A stretch of 64,000 nt of DNA from Cupriavidus necator (GCA_022041995.1 CP074390.1:620001-684000); one strand, 5' to 3'. Counted from the first letter of the stretch, positions 38,465-48,140 are shown. Made by a program: numbers and translations. The notes: generated by a model from the sequence alone, not told the origin.

Positions 38465-41400
38465 ATGCCCGAATATCTCGCACCCGGCGTCTATGTCGAA
38501 GAAACCCAGGCGAGCAACAAGCCGATCGAAGGGGTCAGCACCAGCACCACCGGCCTGGTCGGCGTGACCGAGCGCGGCCCGCTGAACGTGCCGCAGCTGG
38601 TCACCAGCTTCGGCGAGTTCCAGCGGCTGTTCGGCGGCATGCTGCCGCCGGGCGAGTTCACCGGGCCGGGTGGGCGCGTGCACAGCTACCTGCCGCATGC
38701 GGTCGAGGGCTTCTTCCTCAACGGCGGCAAGCGCGCCTACGTGACGCGCGTGCTGCCCGCGCAGGCCGAGCGCGCGCGGCGCAACATGTTCCACCTTGAC
38801 CTGGCCAATGCCGCCATGGGCGGCAGCGTGCTGCTGCGTCCGGCGCTGCAGGACACCGGCACGGCCATCAACCTGCCACGGCTCCATGTCCTCGATGCCG
38901 GCAACTTCGGCATCGGCGACTGGGTGCGCGTGGGCGACGGCAGCCGGGCCGATTACCGCCAGGTGCAGGCGCTCGGCGCCGCCCCGAGCCATACCTCGCT
39001 GACGCTGCCGCTCTATTTCTCGCACGCGGCCGGCGCGCCCACGCGCGATATCGCTGTCACCGTGGCCGCCGCGCTCAGCCCCTTCACGCTGCGCGACAAC
39101 GCGCGCGCCGGCGCCACCGAACTGGTGGTCAGCGGCACCGCTGCGCTGATCACCGGCCTGCTGCCGTCGACGCACCGGCTTCTGCAGGTCGATGGCGCCG
39201 AGTATGTGTTCGCCGCCGCAGTGGTCGGACTGGGCACCACAGAGGCCCGCGTGCTGCTGGAAACGCCGCTGCGGCTGCCGCACGCGCGCGGCGCGCAGGT
39301 CGACGGCCTCGACATCCCGGCCGGCGCCAACGTCAACCTGGAGGTGGCGGCCAGCGCCGGGGATCTGCTGCTGTTTGGTCCGAACTTCAGCACCGCGGGC
39401 AAGCTGGTAGTGGTCGGCGTCGGCAGCGCGCAGGAAGAAGTGCAGCGCGTCGGCACGCTGGCGCAGTTGCCGCTGGACGTGCCTGCCTACGCCGCCTATC
39501 CGGCCGGCACGGTCGGCCAGTTGGTCACGCTGGATGACGACGCGCGCATGGTGGCGGACCTGCCGACCAACGTGGTGGTGCCGCTCGATACGGTGGCCGG
39601 CATGAGCGCCGGCATGAGCCTTACCTTCGGCGCCAACAGCCAGGTGGTGGCGGCGGTCAACCCGGCTCTTGGCCTGGTGCGCCTCGCCGCTGCGCTGCCT
39701 GGCCCGGCGCTGGCTGCCGGCGATGCCGTGCAAGTGGGCGCCGTGGCGGCCAACGTGGTGGCCTATCCCACTGCGCGCGTGGTGCCGCTTGCCAGCATCA
39801 ACGGCGTCGAGACCGGCATGACCTTCGATAACGCCGGCGATACCGCGCTGGTCGGCACCGTGCTGCATGATCTGCGCGCCGTGGTGCTGGCCACCTCGCT
39901 GGCGGCCGCACCCGCGCCCGGCACCGCCGTCACGATCGGCGGCAATGCCAATACCGCGCAGGCCCTGCTGCGCCCCGACGTGATTCCGCTGGACGATGTC
40001 GACGGCCTGGCGCCCGGCATGTCCATCACCATCGGCGCCGATACCGGCACCATCAGCGCGGTCAACACCACGGTGGGCGCGATCGCGCTGCAGGCGCCGC
40101 TGCCCGCGGCCCCGGCAGCGGGCAGCAGCGCCAGCTTCGCGCTGCGCCACGCCACCCAGGCCGCGGGCGCGGGCGCCGCGACGCTGGCGCTGGACAACCG
40201 CCTCGGACTCGATGCCGGCGACGTGCTGCGCATCGGCGTATCGCCGGACGAGGAATACGTCACCATCGCGCGCGTGCTGGGTGAACGCGGCGTCTCGCCC
40301 GACGCCGGCGTGGTCCAGCTCGCGCATCCGCTGAGCGCGGGCCATGCCAGCGGCGTGGAGGTCGTGCGCCAGGAAGTGGCCGTCGACACCACGCGCCAGC
40401 CGGCCACCCTGGTGTTGTCGCCCACCGCCGGCAGCGAACAGTTGCTGGTGGGCGATGGCACGACCTATGGCGCGGTGCTGCCGGAAGTGGTCCGCTTCAC
40501 CACTTCGGATGGCGTCGCCTATTTCCACCGCCTCGACGGCGCCGCGGCCAATGCCAGCCCGCTGGAGCTCGAGCTCGACGACCGCCTCGGCTTCAGCCAC
40601 GCCGCGGGCGCGGTGGTGGTGGAACGCAATCCACTGTTCGTGGTGCAGGCGCTGGACGCCGGCGCCTGGGGCGACCGCCTGATGATCGCCGCCGCTGACG
40701 AGGCCAGCAGCCTGGCAGCCAATGCCAATGTGCTGGCCGCCAACCCGCCGCCCGGGCCAGGCATGTTCTCGTCGCTGCAACTGGCCACGCTGACCGGCAT
40801 CGAGCCCGGCAGCATCCTGGAGCTGCTCGAGCCCGACGGCTCGCCTGTGGCCGGCGCGCCGCTGCTGAAGGCGCGCGCGCTCGACCGCGCCAGCCGGCTG
40901 GTGCTGCTCGATCCGCCCGGGCTGCAGGCCGCGCACATGAACGCGGTCAACAATGCGCTGATGGCGGGCCTCAACGCGCGCGTGCGCTCGCGCGAATGGA
41001 GCCTGACGGTGCTGCTGCGCCAGCGCCCCGACCCCGCAGTGCCCACGCGCAGCGACAACCTGCTGGACCAGGAAAGCTTCCGCCAGCTGTCGATGGACCC
41101 GCGCCACAGCCGCTATTTCGAGCGCGTGATCGGCGTCACCTTCACGCCAGGATCGCCGACCGACGATGCCGGCAATCCGCTGCGGCGCTGGGACCGCCGC
41201 TCCGAAGGGGCGTCGCACTATATCCGCGTGCTCGACCTGGAGCCGGTGATGGCCAACCGCACCGCGATCCGGCTCGGGCCCGAGGCGTTGCTGGACGTGC
41301 TGCCCTCCGGCCTGGTACGTCCGGCGCGCCTGCCATTGTCCGGCGGCAGCGATGCGGTCTCGCTGATGGGCGACCCGATGTACGCCGGCGCCGACAGCAA

Positions 41401-42265
41401 TGAGCCGGACCTGCGCACCGGCCTGCAGGCGCTGAAGAACCCGCAGAACATCTCGCTGGTCGCGATCCCCGGCCAGACCACGGCGGCCCTGCAGCAGGCG
41501 CTCATCGACCAGTGCGAGGCCATGCGCTACCGCTTCGTGGTGCTCGACGGCCCACCGCCCGACAACGATACGCTGGCCGACGTGCAGGACCTGCGCAGCC
41601 GCTACGACTCGCGCTATGCCGCGGTCTACCACCCGTGGCTGACCATTCCCGACCCGTTCCCGCAAAGCCTGGCCAACCTGCGGCAGGTGCCGATTCCCCC
41701 GTCCGGCCACATGCTCGGCATCTATGCCCGGGTCGACAACGAGCGCGGGGTGCACAAGGCGCCGGCCAATGAAGTGGTGCGCGGCATCACCGGCCTGACG
41801 CGCTACTTCAGCAAGGGCGAGCAGGACATCCTCAACCCGTATCCGGTCAATATCAATGTGGTGCGCGATTTCCGCCCCAACAACCGCGGCCTGCGGGTGT
41901 GGGGCGCGCGCTGCATCACCTCGGAGAATGAGTTCAAGTACCTGAACGTGCGCCGCCTGCTGATCTTCCTGGAAGACTCGATCGACCGGGGCATGCAGTG
42001 GGTGGTGTTCGAGCCCAATGCCGAGGAGCTGTGGGCGCGCGTGCGGCGCAGCATCACCAACTTCCTCACCACGGTGTGGCGCAACGGCGCGCTGGAAGGC
42101 ACCACGCCCGAGCAGGGCTTCTTCGTCAAGTGCGACCGCACCACCATGACCCGCGACGACATCGACAACGGGCGCCTGATCGTGGTGATCGGGGTAGCGC
42201 CGGTCAAGCCTGCCGAGTACGTGATCATCCGCATCGGCCTGTGGACGGCCGACGCCGAAAGCTGA
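38465..42265 (+). CDS. giant contractile sheath protein with repeated beta-module insertion
   Basis: Tail sheath protein of 1266 residues, about three times the normal length. The N-terminal sheath domain (residues 1-115) begins MPEYLAPGVYVEETQASNKP and has GLVGVTERGPLNVPQLVTSF and VEGFFLNGGKRAYVTRVLP. The C-terminal sheath domain (about 1080-1266) includes KAPANEVVRGITGLTRYFSK, VRVWGAR-like LRVWGARCITSENEFKYLNV and RRLLIFLEDSIDRGMQWVVF. Between about 120 and 720 are roughly eight beta-rich modules; three near 369, 437 and 505 share V-[VI]-P-L-x-x-[VI]-x-G-x-x-x-G-M. The insertion likely projects from the sheath surface. AGGGGA precedes the ATG. Confidence 0.93.
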   Translation: MPEYLAPGVYVEETQASNKPIEGVSTSTTGLVGVTERGPLNVPQLVTSFGEFQRLFGGMLPPGEFTGPGGRVHSYLPHAVEGFFLNGGKRAYVTRVLPAQAERARRNMFHLDLANAAMGGSVLLRPALQDTGTAINLPRLHVLDAGNFGIGDWVRVGDGSRADYRQVQALGAAPSHTSLTLPLYFSHAAGAPTRDIAVTVAAALSPFTLRDNARAGATELVVSGTAALITGLLPSTHRLLQVDGAEYVFAAAVVGLGTTEARVLLETPLRLPHARGAQVDGLDIPAGANVNLEVAASAGDLLLFGPNFSTAGKLVVVGVGSAQEEVQRVGTLAQLPLDVPAYAAYPAGTVGQLVTLDDDARMVADLPTNVVVPLDTVAGMSAGMSLTFGANSQVVAAVNPALGLVRLAAALPGPALAAGDAVQVGAVAANVVAYPTARVVPLASINGVETGMTFDNAGDTALVGTVLHDLRAVVLATSLAAAPAPGTAVTIGGNANTAQALLRPDVIPLDDVDGLAPGMSITIGADTGTISAVNTTVGAIALQAPLPAAPAAGSSASFALRHATQAAGAGAATLALDNRLGLDAGDVLRIGVSPDEEYVTIARVLGERGVSPDAGVVQLAHPLSAGHASGVEVVRQEVAVDTTRQPATLVLSPTAGSEQLLVGDGTTYGAVLPEVVRFTTSDGVAYFHRLDGAAANASPLELELDDRLGFSHAAGAVVVERNPLFVVQALDAGAWGDRLMIAAADEASSLAANANVLAANPPPGPGMFSSLQLATLTGIEPGSILELLEPDGSPVAGAPLLKARALDRASRLVLLDPPGLQAAHMNAVNNALMAGLNARVRSREWSLTVLLRQRPDPAVPTRSDNLLDQESFRQLSMDPRHSRYFERVIGVTFTPGSPTDDAGNPLRRWDRRSEGASHYIRVLDLEPVMANRTAIRLGPEALLDVLPSGLVRPARLPLSGGSDAVSLMGDPMYAGADSNEPDLRTGLQALKNPQNISLVAIPGQTTAALQQALIDQCEAMRYRFVVLDGPPPDNDTLADVQDLRSRYDSRYAAVYHPWLTIPDPFPQSLANLRQVPIPPSGHMLGIYARVDNERGVHKAPANEVVRGITGLTRYFSKGEQDILNPYPVNINVVRDFRPNNRGLRVWGARCITSENEFKYLNVRRLLIFLEDSIDRGMQWVVFEPNAEELWARVRRSITNFLTTVWRNGALEGTTPEQGFFVKCDRTTMTRDDIDNGRLIVVIGVAPVKPAEYVIIRIGLWTADAES
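39569..40145 (+). repeat. three approximately 67-residue coding repeats in the sheath gene
   Basis: The encoded repeats begin VVPLDTVAGMSAGMSLTFG (about residue 371), VVPLASINGVETGMTFDN (about 439) and VIPLDDVDGLAPGMSITIG (about 506), each followed by a strand such as VRLAAALP, VVLATSLAA or IALQAPLPA. The DNA has diverged enough to be stable. Confidence 0.75.
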
Positions 42266-42276
42266 GGAGCGAAGCC

Positions 42277-42735
42277 ATGGCTGCCACCGACATCCGCATC
42301 GATCCCTTCCCGGTCTTCAATTTCCGCGTTGAACTCGACGGGCTGGTCGTAGCCTCGTTCAGCGAGGTCAGCGGCCTCACCGCCGACGGCGATGCGATCG
42401 ACTATCGCGAAGGCAAGGATCCGACCAACAACGTGCGCAAGCTGCAGGGCCTGCGCAAGTACACCCCGCTGATGTTCAAGCGCGGCTACGTGCAGGATGA
42501 CACGCTGTGGCTGTGGTACCGCCATATCGCCGACGGTGCCAACGAGCGCCGCAACGGCAGCGTGATCCTGATGAACGAGGCGCACCGCGACGTGCTGAGC
42601 TGGAACTTCGTCAACGCGTGGATCAACAAGATCGAAGGGCCCAGCCTGACCGCCACCGGCAACCAGGTGGCCGTGGAAAGCATGGAACTGCACCACGAAG
42701 GCCTGACCATCGAGATCATCAGCACCGCACCCTGA
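42277..42735 (+). CDS. tail tube protein 1 (Afp1/gp19-like)
   Basis: A 152-residue inner-tube protein of the T4 gp19/Hcp-like fold. It begins MAATDIRIDPFPVFNFRVEL, then GLVVASFSEVSGLTADGDAI, the classic tube motif, DYREGKDPTNNVRKLQGLRK and SVILMNEAHRDVLSWNFVNA. Length and motif match the main tube protein of eCIS. It directly follows the giant sheath, 11 bases after its stop, so these two probably form the main sheath-tube pair. Confidence 0.95.
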   Translation: MAATDIRIDPFPVFNFRVELDGLVVASFSEVSGLTADGDAIDYREGKDPTNNVRKLQGLRKYTPLMFKRGYVQDDTLWLWYRHIADGANERRNGSVILMNEAHRDVLSWNFVNAWINKIEGPSLTATGNQVAVESMELHHEGLTIEIISTAP

Positions 42736-42765
42736 GCGCCACGCCAACGAGAGCCGGAGACCGTC

Positions 42766-44825
42766 ATGCACCACGGCATGCCCGCCGTCACCATCGAACG
42801 GACCGACGCCGCCGGCACCGAGCCGGTGGTGCTGCGCACCGACATCGCCGCGTTCATCGGACTGGCCGAACGCGGCCCGCTCGACACGCCGGTGGCGGTG
42901 GAGTCGTGGCGGCAGTTCCAGGCGCATTTCGGGCGGCCATTCGGCAGTGCCTACCTGGCGTGGGCGGTGCGCGGCTTCTTCGATAACGGCGGCATGCGCT
43001 GCTGGGTGGTACGTGTGGCGGCGCGGCAGTTTGGCGATGGCGATGACGCTCCCGGCGGCGGCGCGCGCAGCGCCTGCGTGCTGCTGGCGGATATCGCCGG
43101 CGTGCCGCGCTGGCGGCTGTCGGCCACCTCGCCCGGCACCTGGGGCAACGAACTCAGCGTGGCCTGGCGCCGCGAGCGGCCGCTGACGCAGCGCGCGTTG
43201 TCCGCCGATGCTAGCGGCGCCCGGCTGGAGGCCGTGGCCGGATTCGCGCCGGGCGAACTGGTGCGGCTGGCCCAGCCAGCGGCGAGTGCGCATCGCGTGC
43301 TGGTACAGGTCGATGCCGCCGCCGGCACGCTCTCCTGGGTCCATCCAGACCCACGCCAGCGCAGCGCCGACCAGATGGCCTGGAACGCGCTGGACCCCGC
43401 CCAGCCGCTTGCCGTGGAACGCGTCGCGTATGCGCTGGACGTCTGGAGGCGCGACGCCTTCGCCGCGCAATACCGCGACCTGCATCCGTCGCCGCAACAC
43501 CCGCGCTACTTCGGCACCGTGCTGGCGCCGCCCTACCGCAACGGTGCCGAGCTGCTGCGTGTGCCGCCGGTGAACCCCGGTGCCCTGCCCGTGCCACCGG
43601 GACTGGTCGAGATCGCCCCGCTTTCCCCGCAGCTGCCGCCGCTGCCGCTGGCGGCAATGCCAGTCCGGCGACTGCCGCTCGCGCAGGGCGCCGATGGACT
43701 CGCCGCGCTCACGGCAAGCGACTTCCTCGGCGAGCCGTTTTCGCCGCGCGACAGCGACTTTGCCCGCCTGCGCAAGGCCCGCGGCCTGCGGGCGCTGGCG
43801 GAGATCGACGAGATCTCCCTGGTGGCCGCCCCCGACATCCTGATCCGCCCGCAGCCGGATCCCCGCTATGAGCCACTGCCGCCGGACAGCGTCAATCCCT
43901 GCAGTCCCTGTCCGTCGCCCGCGCCGCCGCGCTGGATGCACCAGCCCCTCGCCACCATCGAACTGCCGCCGGTCTTTGCCGAGGCCGACATCCTGCGCGT
44001 GCAGACGGCGCTGATCGCCGACTGCGAGGCGCGCGGCGATCGCTTTGCCGTGCTGTCCGCGCCGTTCGAGCGCGCCACCAGGCGCTGCCGCGGCATCCGC
44101 GCGCTGATCGAATGGCGGCGCATGCTGGTCGGGCAGCAGCCTGCCCGCGCCGCCGCGTTGTACGCGCCATGGCTGGCAGTGGCCGAGGACGACGGCGCCG
44201 CGCCGCCGGTTGCCGGCAGCGTGGCCGGCGTCAGGGTGGTGCCCGCCTGCGGCCACGTTGCCGGCGCCATCGCCAATACCGACCTGACGCTGGGTGTGAT
44301 GCGCGCCCCGGCCAATGTGCCCGTGCAGGGGTGGCCGACGTGCGCAGCGCGGTCAATGATGCCCAGCACGGCGAGCTCAACCATGCCGGTGTCGACGTGC
44401 TGCGCGCCGAATTCGGCCGCGCGCCGGTGCTGCTGGGCGCGCGCACCATCAGCGACGAGCCCGAATGGCGCTATGTCAGCACGGTGCGCATGCTGATCGC
44501 GCTCAAGCGTGCATGCGACATCGCGCTGCGCTGGGCCGTGTTCGAGCCCAATGACGCGCCCACGCGCGCCGCCGTCGCCTCCACGCTGATCGCCATCCTG
44601 ACGCTGTTCTGGCAGCGTGGCGCCTTTGCCGGCGCCACCGCGGCGGAATCGTTCTTCGTGCGCTGTGACGAAGATTCGACTGGTGCCGATGCGCGCGAGC
44701 ATGGCCAGCTGATCGCACTGGTGGGCATCGCGCCGGTGGCGCCGGCCGAATTCATCGTGCTGCGCGTGGGCCGCCAGGACAACCTGCCGGTGTTTTCGCT
44801 GTTCGAACGCAAGGAGTTCGCATGA
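42766..44825 (+). CDS. second contractile sheath protein (frameshifted)
   Basis: A sheath-family protein of about 686 residues. The N-terminus has LRTDIAAFIGLAERGPLDTP and VRGFFDNGGMRCWVVRVAA; the C-terminal sheath domain has SDEPEWRYVSTVRMLIALKR, ALRWAVFEPNDAPTRAAV and FFVRCDEDSTGADAREHGQL. The frame breaks at G4 44328-44331 (NVPVQG then VADVRSAVNDAQHGELNHAG); one more G joins the halves, so it is probably intact in life. The central 250 residues are Pro/Leu-rich and lack the giant sheath's repeats. Afp-type systems carry several sheaths, with minor forms near the baseplate. It overlaps the next gene (ATGA). Confidence 0.9.
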
Positions 44826-45376
44826 GCCTCGCCACGCGCCGGGACCCGCTGCTCGGTTTCAATTTCCTGGTCACCCTGTATGACTCCACCGCGTCCACCG
44901 GCTCGGCCGTGACGCGGATTGCACTGTCGCCGCTGATGCCGGCGCCGGTGGCCGGCTTCAGCGAATGCAGCGGGCTGGAGATGTCGATGGAAACCGATGA
45001 CTACATGGAAGGCGGGCTCAACGGCACCGTGCTCAAGTTCCCCAAGCGCATCCGCAATACCGAGATCGTGCTGCGCCACGGCGTGACCAGGAGCACCGAG
45101 CTGTTCGACTGGTTCTATGCCTTCACGGCGGGGGCCGGCAAGCGCAAGGACGGGCTGATCACGCTATGCGACGCCCGCCACAAGCCGCACACGGTGTGGG
45201 GCTTCCGCCGCGGCCTGCCGACCAAGTACAGCGGGCCGCAGCTCAATGCCCAGCAAAGCGCGGTGGCGGTCGAAGCCGTCACCATCACCCACGAGGGCCT
45301 CTACCAGCTGGGCGGCGCAGCAGCGCTGGCCGGCGCCATCGGCGAGGCCGCCGAAGCCATCGGGAGCCTGTTTTGA
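44822..45376 (+). CDS. tail tube protein 2 (Afp5-like)
   Basis: A 184-residue second tube protein: MSLATRRDPLLGFNFLVTLY, then VAGFSECSGLEMSMETDDYM, EGGLNGTVLKFPKRIRNTEI and GVTRSTELFDWFYAFTAGAG, the gp19-like pattern with longer loops than tube 1. In Afp, secondary tube proteins adapt the tube to the baseplate. Translation is coupled to the second sheath by ATGA at the start and to the next gene by TTGA at the end. The C-terminal Ala-rich tail is not seen in tube 1. Confidence 0.92.
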   Translation: MSLATRRDPLLGFNFLVTLYDSTASTGSAVTRIALSPLMPAPVAGFSECSGLEMSMETDDYMEGGLNGTVLKFPKRIRNTEIVLRHGVTRSTELFDWFYAFTAGAGKRKDGLITLCDARHKPHTVWGFRRGLPTKYSGPQLNAQQSAVAVEAVTITHEGLYQLGGAAALAGAIGEAAEAIGSLF

Positions 45377-45597
45377 GCGACGTCATCATCGAAAGCGTGG
45401 TCAGCCGCGTGCGCATCGTCGACGGCGCCGGCGGCCTGTCCGAGCAGACCGTGCGCAGCATCGTTGCCGCGATCCTGCCGGCGGTGCAGCAAATGCTGGC
45501 CCACCAGCGCCAGGTAGCCAGCGAGACCTCCACCCGCAACGGCTACCTGGACTGGATGGAAGGCGAAACCGGATCCGATGGGCGCAGCGGCGACTGA
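45373..45597 (+). CDS. small eCIS protein (DUF5908-like position)
   Basis: A 74-residue acidic protein starting at a TTG that overlaps the tube stop (TTGA). It contains SDVIIESVVSRVRIVDGAGG and QTVRSIVAAILPAVQQMLAH, then an acidic end. Small proteins of this size sit between tube and LysM genes in many eCIS loci, so it is probably a structural or assembly piece. I cannot confirm the family from sequence alone. Confidence 0.7.
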   Translation: MSDVIIESVVSRVRIVDGAGGLSEQTVRSIVAAILPAVQQMLAHQRQVASETSTRNGYLDWMEGETGSDGRSGD

Positions 45598-45608
45598 CGG
45601 AGCAAGCC

Positions 45609-46313
45609 ATGACCATACCCGCCAAGGGCAAGTTCAGGGTGCAGGTAGGCCCCAAGCCCGCCAACACCATCACCTATCCGGTTCAGTTCAACCCGACCGA
45701 ACTGCAGTTCGACAAGCAGGTGCAGATGGCCGAGATCGGCATCCCGGGCCTGGATGCACCGCTGCAGCAGTTCGTGCGCGGCAATGCCGAAAAGCTGACG
45801 CTGGAGCTGTTCTGCGACAGCACCGACAAGGGCATGGGCATCGGCGCGCAGTCAGTAACAAAGGAAACCGACAAGTACTACCAGCTCGTCAAGATGATCC
45901 CCACGCTGCACGCGCCGCCCATCGTCACATTTATCTGGAACGACCAGTTTCCCGGCAACGAGGTCGGCAAGGCATGGGGCGGCAGCCAGCGGCGCACCAG
46001 CTTCACCGGCGTGGCCGAGAGCGTGCGCAGCCGCTTCACGCTGTTCAGCCCCGAGGGCATCCCGCTGCGCGCCACGGTCAACCTGGTGCTGCGCGAGTGG
46101 CGGCCGATCGAACAGCAGCTCGGCAAGCAGAACCCGAGCTCGCCCGACCGCAGCCACGCCCATGTGCTGCAGCGGGGCGAGACACTCAGCGCCGTCGCCG
46201 GCGACTACTACGAGCGCGCCGGCGAGTGGCGCGCCATCGCCGACGAGAACGGCATCGAAGACCCGCGCCGGCTCGCGGCGGGGTTGCGGCTGACCGTGCC
46301 GTCGATCCGCTAG
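45609..46313 (+). CDS. LysM-domain baseplate protein (Afp7/Pvc7-like)
   Basis: A 234-residue protein. The N-terminal 175 residues are the baseplate-hub adapter domain (TIPAKGKFRVQVGPKPANTI, YPVQFNPTELQFDKQVQMAE, NLVLREWRPIEQQLGKQNPS), and the C-terminal 50 are a LysM fold (HAHVLQRGETLSAVAGDYYE, then WRAIADENGIEDPRRLAAGL and RLTVPSIR). In Afp-type tails this protein joins tube and hub. It follows the small protein by 11 bases and is transcribed with the hub genes. Confidence 0.93.
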   Translation: MTIPAKGKFRVQVGPKPANTITYPVQFNPTELQFDKQVQMAEIGIPGLDAPLQQFVRGNAEKLTLELFCDSTDKGMGIGAQSVTKETDKYYQLVKMIPTLHAPPIVTFIWNDQFPGNEVGKAWGGSQRRTSFTGVAESVRSRFTLFSPEGIPLRATVNLVLREWRPIEQQLGKQNPSSPDRSHAHVLQRGETLSAVAGDYYERAGEWRAIADENGIEDPRRLAAGLRLTVPSIR

Positions 46314-46334
46314 CCACCATTTCGAGCTGCCGCC

Positions 46335-47579
46335 GTGGACGCCGACGAATACCTGACCCTCGCACGCGAATCGGCCCGCGCCGAAATCGGGGGTTTCCGC
46401 GTACCGCGCTTCGAGCTGACCGTCGACGGCGCCAGGCCGGAGAACAGCGTGCTGCGGGACATTGTCGACATCACCTATCGCGACAACATCGACCAGATCG
46501 ACGGCTTCGAACTGACCGTCGGCAACTGGGATCCGGCGCGGCGCCGCTACAAGTACATTGGCTCGGACGACAGCAAGACCGCAGCCGATGCCACCCTGCA
46601 TGAGCTGGAGACGCTGTTCGAGCCCTGCTCCAAGGTGGTCCGCATCAAGATGGGCTACGGCAGCGAGCTGGTGGAGATGCTGACCGGCAACTTCACCACC
46701 ATGGAGCCGACCTTTTCGACCGGCGGCCCGCATACGCTGGCGGTGCGCGGGCTGAACCGCCTGCACCGGCTGCGCCGCAAGCGCTACGACGGCAACTGGC
46801 ACGCCACCACCGACAGCGCCATCGCCAGGAGCTTCGAGGGCCTTACCGACCCGGACTGGCGCAACAGCGGCCAGGACGCGCGCCGCATCCCGATGCCGAT
46901 CCGCACCGACCCGGAGCAAGAGCCGCAGCTGGTCTTCGTCGGCCAGAAGAACGAGTACGACATTGACTTCCTGTGGCGGCGCGCGCGCATCCGTGGCTAC
47001 GTCGTGACGATCGAGCAAGACCCGGCCGACGGCAGCGACCGGCTTTACTTCGGCCCATCCACCAAGGGCGGCCCGACGCCCTACCGGCTCGACTGGGGCG
47101 CCGGCCTGGTGGACCTGAAGGCAACACTGACCACAGCCAACCAGGTCAAGAAGGTGACGGTGCGCGGCTGGGACCGCGCCAGCCAGCGCGCGATCGAGGA
47201 AACCGCTGACCTGGAAGACCCGCGCTTCCTGCGACGCAACCCGCGCCTGCTGGAAATCGTCAGGCAGTGCGACCCGCGCGAGGAACGCGTGGTGACACGC
47301 CCGGTTTCGACCCGCACCGAGGCGCGGCAACTCGCGCTCGACATCCTCACGGGCCACGCACAGGAGCTGGTCAAGGTCCAGGCCACCGTGGTCGGGCTGC
47401 CGCGGCTGCGCGCCGGCTCTCACGTCAGCATCCAGGGCATCGGCGCGCGCCTGTCGGGCGAGTACTTCGTCACTGAGACCACGCACACAATCAATGCCAG
47501 CGGCTACGTCACCCGCTTCACTGCGCGCCGGGAAGACCCGGACACCGGCCTGCAGCTACCGCCCGGAGGCACGCCATGA
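46335..47579 (+). CDS. baseplate hub protein, gpD/gp27-like (N-terminal half of Afp8 or VgrG)
   Basis: A 414-residue phage late control gene D family protein forming the hub. It starts at a GTG: VDADEYLTLARESARAEIGG; then DIVDITYRDNIDQIDGFELT, MGYGSELVEMLTGNFTTMEP and DIDFLWRRARIRGYVVTIEQ. The C-terminus has VVGLPRLRAGSHVSIQGIGA and LSGEYFVTETTHTINASGY. In Afp the hub and spike are one chain (Afp8); here they are two genes joined by an ATGA overlap. The stoichiometry of hub to spike is probably kept by coupling. Confidence 0.92.
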   Translation: MDADEYLTLARESARAEIGGFRVPRFELTVDGARPENSVLRDIVDITYRDNIDQIDGFELTVGNWDPARRRYKYIGSDDSKTAADATLHELETLFEPCSKVVRIKMGYGSELVEMLTGNFTTMEPTFSTGGPHTLAVRGLNRLHRLRRKRYDGNWHATTDSAIARSFEGLTDPDWRNSGQDARRIPMPIRTDPEQEPQLVFVGQKNEYDIDFLWRRARIRGYVVTIEQDPADGSDRLYFGPSTKGGPTPYRLDWGAGLVDLKATLTTANQVKKVTVRGWDRASQRAIEETADLEDPRFLRRNPRLLEIVRQCDPREERVVTRPVSTRTEARQLALDILTGHAQELVKVQATVVGLPRLRAGSHVSIQGIGARLSGEYFVTETTHTINASGYVTRFTARREDPDTGLQLPPGGTP

Positions 47580-48088
47580 ACCGCAGCGAACGCAGCGCAG
47601 GCATCGTCATCGGCAAGGTGATCGCCGTGCGCGACCCTGAGCGCCTGGGCCGCATCCAGGTCAGCTACCCCTGGCTCTCAGGCCCTGAGCAGCGCTGGGT
47701 GCCAGTGGCCGCGCCGATGGCCGGCGGCGACCGCGGCGCCTTCTTCATGCCCGAGGTCGACGACGAAGTGATCCTCGCTTTCGACCAGGGCATGTGGGAC
47801 CACCCCTACGTGATCGGCTTCCTGTGGAACCCGCGGCAGCGCCCGCCGTCGCCCGACGAGCGCCAGCGCATGATCCGCTCACGCAACGGGCATGCGCTGC
47901 GCATGGTCGACTCGACGCCGGTTGCCGGCAACAAGGGGGCGCTGATCATTGAGGACGCGCACGGCAATACCGTGGTGATGACCAATACGCATATCAGCAT
48001 CAACACGCGCGGCGCGCTGGCGATCAACGCGGTTGGCAGCGTGACCATCAACGACCGGCTGGTGCGGCCCACCGGCGGACCGATCTGA
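47576..48088 (+). CDS. baseplate spike protein, gpV/gp5 OB-fold
   Basis: A 170-residue phage baseplate assembly protein V-like spike. The OB domain reads GIVIGKVIAVRDPERLGRIQ, VSYPWLSGPEQRWVPVAAPM, GDRGAFFMPEVDDEVILAFD and GMWDHPYVIGFLWNPRQRPP; the C-terminal beta-prism-like strands are VVMTNTHISINTRGALAINA and VGSVTINDRLVRP. This is the cell-puncturing tip, here separated from the hub gene. A PAAR tip protein gene is not evident nearby. Confidence 0.92.
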   Translation: MNRSERSAGIVIGKVIAVRDPERLGRIQVSYPWLSGPEQRWVPVAAPMAGGDRGAFFMPEVDDEVILAFDQGMWDHPYVIGFLWNPRQRPPSPDERQRMIRSRNGHALRMVDSTPVAGNKGALIIEDAHGNTVVMTNTHISINTRGALAINAVGSVTINDRLVRPTGGPI

Positions 48089-48140
48089 AGGCTGGCGCAG
48101 CAGCCGGCACATCCGACGCACACGACACGGCGAGGCAAGC

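Noticed and set aside
38186..41755. 1189-residue antisense open frame across the giant sheath gene
   Set aside because: It is His/Arg/Ala/Gly-rich with no motif and mirrors the sheath codons; the plus-strand sheath is certain. Same for the 1211-residue antisense frame at 57119-60754.
46335..48088. T6SS VgrG
   Set aside because: Hub and spike are separate and phage-like, next to LysM, gp25 and J; no Hcp/TssB/TssC-type genes accompany them.
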